Made by a program: the position numbers and the translations under genes. The notes under the pieces are model-generated. The model was not told the DNA's origin and searched no databases. It saw nothing but the letters and a program-made list of their open reading frames with translations. DNA of 64,000 bases from Daedaleopsis sinensis. Its lineage: Eukaryota > Basidiomycota > Agaricomycetes > Polyporales > Polyporaceae. The DNA is taken from the NCBI GenBank assembly GCA_033807695.1, contig CM066308.1:1240001-1304000 (forward strand), in the 5' to 3' direction. The stretch's first letter is position 1. Every line of letters starts with the position of its first letter. Below are positions 56,592 through 64,000 of this stretch, piece after piece.

Positions 56592-59475
56592 ATGACATTC
56601 GACTCAGGCGCATCTCGGTCGCGTAGGACCTCGCACACCATGGCACGCAGTCGCGCCCGAGCAGAAAGCAGCACCACCGCAGCCACGTCTTCACCCTCAG
56701 GGTCCCCTCAGCCCTTTGGATGTCACGAGGATGACTATGCCTCATCCTCATCATCCTCTTCCTCCTCCTCGACGCAGTCTTCAGACTCGGAAGACTCACG
56801 CCGTGCGAAGCACGCGAGGGTCACACTCGACCCCAGCCAGCCCCCAACAACGAAGGGCACCGCCCGTGCCCGTGTGTACGTTGCCTGCCATGAATGGTTA
56901 GTATTTGCGTTGCTTCGGGTTCGGAGATTTTACTAACACGTTGTACGTTTTCATAGCCGTGCTCGAAGAGTGCGATGCGACGGGGCGAAGCCTGCGTGCT
57001 TTAACTGCAAACGTCGCCATCCGGAGCGCGAGAGCTGTAGCTATGACGCAGCTCCGCGGCGGCGTGGAGTCGACAAGGCTCCTGGCTTGCGCGTCCGCTC
57101 CGCGGTCGGTCACAGAGCGCCGCGTAAGAGCCAATCGCAGCGTTCTCGCAGAGACGACGAACAGGACGAAGCGAGGCAGCCTCCGGTGAAGCCCTCGAGC
57201 TTTGAGGTTGGTCATGACTTAGGAGCATAGCAGGCCGCGAACGCTGATGAAGTATACTATACCTAGGACGTACTCCACAGTTTCGACCCAGCTAGTTTCG
57301 ATCCCGATGCGGTTGAATCGTATCGGTTACCCACGCCTCCTCCTACGGACACTACGCTACAGGAAGAGGAAGAGGAACAGGCCGACGGACAAACGACGGT
57401 CGAAGCCATTCCCAGCATGCAATTCGCTAGGGACACTTGGTGGGAGGCTCTCCTGACCCTGTATCTGACCGATGACGCCGAGCCAGGTGCCGGCTCTCTC
57501 GCGTTGACAGCCGAAACACGCTCGGCGACAACGAAGCAGATCTTCTTGGACTTACGCTCCACGATGAGCATTCTGGTACACTGGGCCAACTTCGTCCACC
57601 CGCGAAGGCTCTTCGAAAGCCTGATACATCCCGACCGCCGCAACTTCATTCAGCCTAGTCTCCTGCTGAGCATGCTCGCCATCGGCGCCCTCGTTCAAGG
57701 CTCGGAGTTAAGGGCAGGCGCCAAGAGTCGCAGGCGAGCTCTAAGACTAGTCGAACACGCGCATTCAGCTCTGCAAGCGAGTCTCAACTCCAATTGGATC
57801 GATATAGGCCTAGTTCAAGCCGCATGGGCACGTACAAGTACAACACACATCCAAGTTTGACGTATTTTACTCATTCGATTATCCGATTTTCAGTTCATGG
57901 CGTGCTTCGAATTTCAGGGTCACCCCGAACGTTCATGGACCCGCCGTCGCTCCGCCATGGTGCTGCTGGACTCCATCATTCGGCTCATGTCCCTGAACTG
58001 CATCGACGCAGGCGTCCCAGAAACGCAATATTCCATCTTCCAGACCTATGCCCAGATGTACTCGACAGGTGGCGCCCCCGCGAACACTATGAGGAGCACT
58101 GGGAGCAACGATGCGAGCTCTGTAGGGACCTCCGCGAGCCGCGGCTGCGAGTGCGAATATTACTTACAACAGCAGTGGCCCTCCATCGCGGCAATTGCGC
58201 CCCTGTCGGGCGTCACCACCATGTGGCCATTAAATATGCCCGAAGCCGATATCAGGAAGGAGGAGTGTCGCCGAACGGTCTGGTCCAGCGTCATACTCAG
58301 CGCAAGTCACTACTGCTTCACTGGCGACCGGCCGCGCGAGCCCGTTGACCTCTCCATCGCCGACTACCGAAGTGTTCGTGCATTTTAGCTATTTTCTTAG
58401 TGAAGATGACTGATGCGGTGCTCTAGTATGCGGTCCTGCTGCCGGGGGAGGTCTTCACTCGGACAGGCATGGCCGCGATCCGGCGGGACAACGTGTGGAG
58501 TTTGCACATCCGCGCGAAGGTCCTGTGCCAAACCAGCACCCGTTACCAGCGCGACCAAACGTTGAGCCTCAAGGAGCGGGCGCAGTTTGCTACGAACGCC
58601 TGTCTAGAGGCGGATGCGATCGAGGCAGCGGTGGCTCGACACACATGTAACGTCAACAATCACATACTATGGCAAATTCGCGACGCGCTGTCTGTGTGAG
58701 TTTAGTCTCTTGCTAAGCCCGGTGGCTTCCCCACTGACTGATATAGATGACCTGCAGAACGAAGATGTGCGTCTCCTACGAGCTCAAGCAGTACGACCCA
58801 CGAATCACCACGTAAGTCTTATTCATGATGCTTGTCGTACTCGAGCGCGTACGATACCTTAATGCAGAAACGGGACGTGGGACCTCTATCGCGAAAAAAT
58901 CGTGGCATGGCGTAAGTTGGATCCGTGCACTGCCCGACCACTTGATCGCTGATCGGCCTCTTTCGACTTTGCAGTTCACGAGACAATGGACGTCGGCAAA
59001 GCGGTGTGGGGAAGACTGCAGGCTGACGACGACGCGCGACGGCCCATCCTCGTCCCTTGGCTCATGGGACACATGATTCGGTGCGTGGGCCCTTGATGTC
59101 GTATGGTTCCATCGTTGCCGGCGGTGTTGAGTCTTCTTCTTCCCCAGCGCTCTGCGATGCTACGAATCCGACCCGACGCTCGTGGCTGCTCTCCAGACCG
59201 CGAAGACGCTACTGGTACCCATGGAGTATCTTATGCGATTGTGGCCGTGCACCGGTGAGTCGTCCTTGCTTATGCTTGGGAAGCTTTCTCTGAACACGCG
59301 GCCACGACTAGACCAACGGGAGATGTGGCAGCCGTATCGCTACCAGCTGGTCAACTATTGTCTGGACGCTGGCTTGGAGCCCCCTCAGGCTTGGGTTCCG
59401 CCGATCGTGCTCCCTTCCGGGCCCGGGAGCACTTCCAGTCCTGGCCCGAGCGCGGGATCGACGGCCGCCGTGTAG
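56592..59475 (+). CDS. Zn2Cys6 transcription factor, array copy 2
   Basis: Ten exons, 56592-56896, 56957-57206, 57267-57827, 57894-58373, 58427-58695, 58758-58811, 58868-58911, 58975-59080, 59148-59254 and 59312-59475, give 779 aa. The cluster ACHECRARRVRCDGAKPACF continues with NCKRRHPERESCSYD; intron 1 splits the second Cys codon exactly as in copy 1. The middle homology region (SMQFARDTWWEALLTLY...RLFESLIHPDRR) and the C-terminal PMEYLMRLWPC motif are shared with the other copies. Its N-terminus carries a Ser run and diverges strongly between copies. Intron 3 starts GC (TGG|GCACGT) where copies 1 and 3 have GT. Target genes unknown. Confidence 0.93.
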
Positions 59476-60157
59476 CCGCACTGCGCAGATCGACGCCAGT
59501 CGAAGTTTGTGGTACATAGCAGGTGGTAGCTCCGGAGGATCATCGAGTCGGTGATCGGAGATGGCCTTGGTATGTGTTCATGTCGTCTTTTCACTGATCT
59601 GTAGTCGGGTTGTATCGTTATGTATCTCTAATCTCGCTTGTAGTCGCACATGAGCTCACACGAGAACCTGCCTCCCCTTGTTAGCGCCTTTAGCTTGCGA
59701 AGTCATCCAGATCGCGCCTGTGCCGTATTTATCTGGGCCTGTAAACTTTCCGCCAGGCGGGGTTTGACCTAGGCTCAAGCGCTGATTGACCTCAAGGCTC
59801 AGCGCTGTTGAAGAAGCTATCGATCACACCCACCGGTCGGCATGTCGCATGCCGCATCAGCGCCCTCCCTGGGAAGACAATATTTATTGGAGGATCACTG
59901 TTTGATTACTGTACTACATAGTACCGCCACTGAATGTTCAAAATGGCGAGCACAACGGTCGCGATGTGCATTCGGATGAGTCAAACTTTTCGGAAGGTCG
60001 ACGACGGCTGCTTTCTGAATCGCCGATGGTGCGGATATTACCATCAAAGTGTACTCCAAGTTATGTAAGTACTGAATTAGTAAGACTGTTAAAACCGCGT
60101 CTCACTGCTCAGCGCTCAGCGATCAGCGTTGAAGCTAACACACCCTTGAAGCTGGCC
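59476..60157. other. promoter region of array copy 3
   Basis: Carries several AGCGCTGA / TCAGCGCT motifs (59774-59786, 59798-59808, 60107-60120) like those before copy 2. No gene supported; the frame upstream of 60158 is open to 59966, so the start of copy 3 could be earlier. Confidence 0.5.
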
Positions 60158-63000
60158 ATGGACCAGGACGCTACAGAATCTTGCGCAAGCGCAGCAGGAT
60201 GCGCGTTGTCAAGCCCCTCACAGGAATCCCCTTCGCCGACGTTTGAATCTCAGAGGGTAATAGTGCTCGAAGAGCTTAGCGAGCCTTCAGGAAACTACCT
60301 CTCTTCCTCGTCAGAGGGTATTCAATGTACAAGGCTCTCACTTGACCCGAGTCAACCTCCAACGTGTAGGGGTACTCCCCGAGTGCGCGTTTACGTGGCG
60401 TGCCACGAATGGTGAAGATATTTCAGCTCGACTCTCATTGTGTGTCGCTGACATGTCATTTTCCAGCCGGATGCGAAGAATAAGGTGCGACGGCGCGAAG
60501 CCCATGTGCTCTAACTGCAGACGCCGCTACGCCGATGAAGACCGCTGTACCTACGAGGCAGCACCGAAGCGGCGAGGGAGCGATAGGGTCCCTGGCGGGC
60601 GGGTTCGTTCCGCGCCTGGTCACAGGCTACCACGGAAATCTCGATTTAAGCTGCACTCAGGCTCCTCCGGAGATGACGAGAATCGGAAGGATACCACGCG
60701 TTCGAGTTTGAACCTCGAGGTCAGTGGAACATCTTTGTCTATGACCCATTTCGCGGACTAATAGGCGAGGCTAGGACATTCTCCATGGCTATGACCCTTT
60801 AGACTTCGATCCTGATGCGGTAGACTCATATCGGCTGTCTACTCCACCACCCGTGGATCAGTCGCGCGACGAGGATATGGACACCGACGGTGGACCTACG
60901 ACAGTCGGCTTCGAACCCAGCATGCAATTCGCCCGAGATACCTGGTGGGAAGCAATTCTAAGGCTATACTCCCGCGACGACTTCGAAGGCTGTTGCTCGC
61001 TAGGCTCGCTGACCGCAGACTTACGCTCCGCGGCAACCAAGCGGATATTTTTATGCCTCCGTGCGACCATGAGCGTCTCTGTACAATGGGCCAACTTCGT
61101 TCATCCGCCACGGCTGTTCGAAACCGTGCTGAGTCCGACCCGCCGGAAATCCGTGCAGCCCAGTCTGCTGCTGAGCATGCTCGCGTTTGGCGCGTTGATC
61201 GACGGCTCCGAGCTGAGGGAAGGCGCCAAGGCTAGGAGACGAGCCGTGAGGCTGGTCGAACACGCACACGCCGCCTTTCAGGCAAGTCTCAACTGCAATT
61301 GGCTTGACATCGGGCTTGTGCAAGCGGCTTGGGTACGTACACGCATCACAACAGCGTTGCCCACACTTACCCACTCCTGTCGTCTAGTTCATGGCATGTT
61401 TCGAATTCCAGGGTCATCCGGATCAATCGTGGAGCCGTCGGCGTTCTGCGCTGGTGCTCCTAGACTCAATGATCCGCCTCCTGGCCCTCACTTCTATCGA
61501 CGCCGGACTTCCGCGGACGCAGTATACGATCTTCCAGACGTTATTTCAACCGGATCCTACAGGGTCCTCATCGACAACCGCGGACACAACTCAGAATGTA
61601 CCCGAACACAGTGACCCCAGCTGTGCAACGACTTCTCCCTCCGCCAGCATAGAGGGCTGCTCATGCAACGAGTATATGCTTCGGCAGCAGTGGCCGACCG
61701 TTTCGCAGGTCGCTACATCGTGGGGTGTCGCATCCATGTCGCTTTACATGTCAGAAGCGGAGCTACTCAAGGAGCAGTGTCGTCGAACGGTCTGGTCGAG
61801 CGTGATTCTGTGTGCAGGTCACTACTGCATCACGAGTGATCACCCCGGCGAGCCCTTGGATCTCACTATCACGGACTACAGGAAGGTGCGTGCCTGCCGC
61901 GTATGCTCAGGTACTGTACCTATCTCCTAACCCCGAACATTTCATTAGCTCTCGCTCCTCTTCCCCGGAGAGGTGCTGTCTCGCTCGGGAGTGGCTCCGA
62001 TCCGGCAGGACAACGTTTGGAACCTGTGCATCCGCGCGAAGGTTCTGTGGCAGACCGCCAGGCGTTACAGCTTCGACCGGAGCATCAGCTCGGACGACAA
62101 GGTGCATTTTTTCACGAACGCTTGGCTCGAAGCGGATGCGATAGACGCTGCGCTTGATCAACATACTTGTGATGTGGACGAGGACCTCTTGTGGCAGGGT
62201 CGCGATGCGTTGTCGATGTGAGTGGATCGTGCTGCAAAGTTGACTCCCGGGAAAGCCTGACGATCTCACAGGACGAAAATGTACGTTTCTTACGAGGTCA
62301 AGCAGTACATACCAGAAATCACGACGTACGTAGGAGTCTGAGCGCATTCACGTTACTACTCATATAAGATGCTGATCATGCCTGACGATTATAGAGATGG
62401 AATGCGCGACTTATATCGCGAGAAGATCTTAGAATGGCGTATGTATCTCCCTTCGAACAAACTACCCATATATTGAAACAGATCTACAGTTCGCAAGTTG
62501 ATAGACACAGGCAAAGGGATGTGGCAGAGGCTGCAAGTCGACGACGACACAAGACGTCCGATTTTTAAATGCTGGCTACTCGGACAAATGATCCGGTATG
62601 TCATGATGCATCGTGTGTTTGGGACGTGGGCGTTGAAACGCTGAATATCCTCAACCTTCCGCTGCGCGCCCAGCGCTTTGCAGTGCTACGAATCTGATCC
62701 GACACTCCTGGCTGCGCTGGAAGCCTGCAAGGCTCTCGCGACTCCCATGGAGTACCTCATGCGACTATGGCCCTGTCAAGGTGAGTTCTTCGCGGTCGCG
62801 CGCCCTCCCGCTGCTGAAAGTTGAGGTTGCGTCTAGAGCAAAGGGATACATGGCAACGCTATCGCTATCGTTTGATCGAGGCTTGTCTAGAGGCTGGCGT
62901 CACACCGCCCAAGGCTTGGGTTCCTCCGATAAAGGCCGAAGATCCCAAAGACGGCTTTTCGACATCGCCTGTCGATCCGGAAAGTACATGCTCTGCATAA
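60158..63000 (+). CDS. Zn2Cys6 transcription factor, array copy 3
   Basis: Ten exons, 60158-60411, 60467-60719, 60775-61332, 61388-61885, 61949-62217, 62272-62325, 62395-62438, 62490-62595, 62674-62780 and 62837-63000, give 768 aa. The start was chosen for its strong context (gccATGG); an upstream in-frame ATG exists at 59966. Cluster: ACHECRMRRIRCDGAKPMCS, then NCRRRYADEDRCTYE. The middle homology region is FARDTWWEAILRLY...RLFETVLSP. Exons 5 to 9 are exactly 269, 54, 44, 106 and 107 nt in copies 1, 2 and 3, so the copies arose by tandem duplication of a complete gene. All introns here begin with GT. Regulatory targets unknown. Confidence 0.92.
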
Positions 63001-63339
63001 TGTTGAGCTAGCATCGGGCCCAGTGGGGTCGCGACACGGCACTGTACTACTCAATTATCCTCGACTGACGAATGACCAGCGTAGCTGCAGCTGGAGGTAC
63101 AGCTACGGTGGTCGTCGGAAGTGAGACATATCCAAGTTATTTTAACGTAGTTGTTTGTATCGCTTTCTCTGCTTTTCTATGTCATCTTAGGAACTTAAAA
63201 AGCCCTCTGTCTACAAGTATATAAAGTAGTTCATCAAGCTGGCAGCGCTCGCCTTAGTACTAGCGAGTACCGGCGTCTAGACCTCCCCATCTGAATCATC
63301 TCGACATGCTGTGAGCGCTACACCACTCAACCTCAAACC
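63001..63339. other. promoter region of array copy 4
   Basis: Short non-coding gap between array copies 3 and 4. No specific motif beyond AT-rich stretches (gtatataaagtag near 63218). Confidence 0.5.
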
Positions 63340-64000
63340 ATGAGTTGTATTGAACAATCTCCGGATCAAGAATACAGCATCGATGATCCTCTCTCTTGGC
63401 TTGACAGTCTTCCAGATACACAGATATTCTCTGAATGCACCAGCAACCTTGAAACTGACTTGGATTCCCTCCTGGCGACGCTAGATAGTACTACCTCTAT
63501 CCGCGATGACTCGCCGGTTGCGACCGCAACTGAACTTGGTTATCCTTTGACACTGGGTTCCCCTCCTTTGACACTGGGTTCCCCTCCTCTGCCAGCTATC
63601 ATCACTGGTCTCGCATATTCAACTTCGTCGCGTCCCTGCTCCTTAGACTCCGATTCATGTACAAGTACCAAGAAAAAGAAGGCCTCGCAAGATAACCCAC
63701 TGAGCCAACAACCAGCAAAGACAAGGGTATCATCCCGCCGAGCGCATAATTTCGTGGCGTGTCATGAATGGTAAACTACCAGATCTGTCTACGAATGGGA
63801 AATACTAGGTTGACGTCTGGCTCGGCAGTCGTATTCGAAAGGTCCGTTGCGATGGCATGAAGCCCATCTGCTTCAACTGCAAACGCCACGATCCCGAGAA
63901 AGAGAGCTGCGACTACGATCCCGCCCCGAGGCGCCGCGGACAAGACAGAGTGCCACGATTTCGCCCAGCCACGGCTAGCGAGCTCATGGAGCCACGGAGG
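63340..64000 (+). CDS. Zn2Cys6 transcription factor, array copy 4 (cut by window end)
   Basis: First two exons seen: 63340-63770 and 63829 onward, open at the window edge. The N-terminus (MSCIEQSPDQEYSIDDPLSW) is acidic and unlike the other copies; it contains a duplicated LTLGSPP unit. Intron 1 again splits the second Cys codon: VACHEC then RIRKVRCDGMKPICFNCKRH and ESCDYDPAPRRRG. It is the most diverged of the four in the visible part. The middle homology region lies beyond the window. Confidence 0.88.
63546..63587 (+). repeat. 21-bp in-frame tandem duplication
   Basis: Two identical units of TTTGACACTGGGTTCCCCTC plus C, back to back, encoding Leu-Thr-Leu-Gly-Ser-Pro-Pro twice in the N-terminal part of array copy 4. 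Perfect identity means a recent slippage event. Confidence 0.9.

Noticed and set aside
1..64000. CRISPR arrays, operons, Shine-Dalgarno sites, rRNA
   Set aside because: None seen and none expected; all supported genes are spliced eukaryotic genes.

Overview
The window reads as nuclear DNA of a filamentous basidiomycete, most likely an Agaricomycete of the polypore type. Almost every gene is split by short GT-AG introns of about 50-60 nt, some genes have eight to ten exons, the DNA is moderately GC-rich with strong GC bias at third codon positions, and there are families typical of mushroom-forming fungi: F-box/leucine-rich proteins, a priA-type cysteine-rich secreted protein, and an expanded Zn2Cys6 regulator family. 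No rRNA, convincing tRNA, CRISPR array, operon or bacterial signal was seen. Exon structures were built by hand from splice sites, reading frame and family conservation. Where exon coordinates are given, the exons join without a stop and the total length divides by three.

Layout. 0.2-4.2 kb: three tandem, diverged paralogues with a short F-box-like start, a possible nucleotidyltransferase-like motif and a Cys-rich tail. 4.2-5.4 kb: a gene-poor gap with a 248-bp tandem duplication. 5.4-9.05 kb: a complete pogo/Fot1-like DNA transposon with inverted repeats, TA target duplication and an intact spliced transposase. 9.5-10.6 kb: an RRM protein resembling Vip1. 11-23 kb: an F-box/LRR gene cluster rearranged as a large inverted duplication around the post-transcriptional regulator gene vts1. 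It holds one intact F-box gene, one broken by a 189-bp MITE, one broken by two deletions, and one fragment.

23.2-52.3 kb is the housekeeping core: pectin methylesterase, a Pep12-type syntaxin, electron-transfer flavoprotein beta, mitochondrial processing peptidase beta, a family III CoA-transferase, Aurora kinase, a DUF202 membrane protein, a Bor1/SLC4-type anion transporter, an ABHD12-like hydrolase, an unrecognised 313-aa protein, a priA-like secreted protein, a short-chain dehydrogenase, a 78-aa small protein, a histidine-acid-phosphatase-fold protein and the RNA polymerase II import factor Iwr1. ETF-beta, MPP-beta and the CoA-transferase lie side by side and may all serve mitochondrial acyl-CoA metabolism. 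53.1-64 kb is a head-to-tail array of at least four Zn2Cys6 transcription factors with nearly identical exon plans; the last is cut by the window end.

Most notable observations: (1) a structurally complete pogo-like transposon; (2) a MITE inside an F-box gene, with a paralogous empty site elsewhere in the window; (3) two members of a second MITE family (ends CACCGGGG-like, 3-bp target duplications) inside introns of vts1 and the dehydrogenase; (4) three GC-AG introns and micro-exons of 6 and 8 nt; (5) the inverted duplication with one decaying arm; (6) the tandem three-gene family at the left end and the unrecognised protein at 40.8-42.0 kb, which are the best candidates for undescribed biology.
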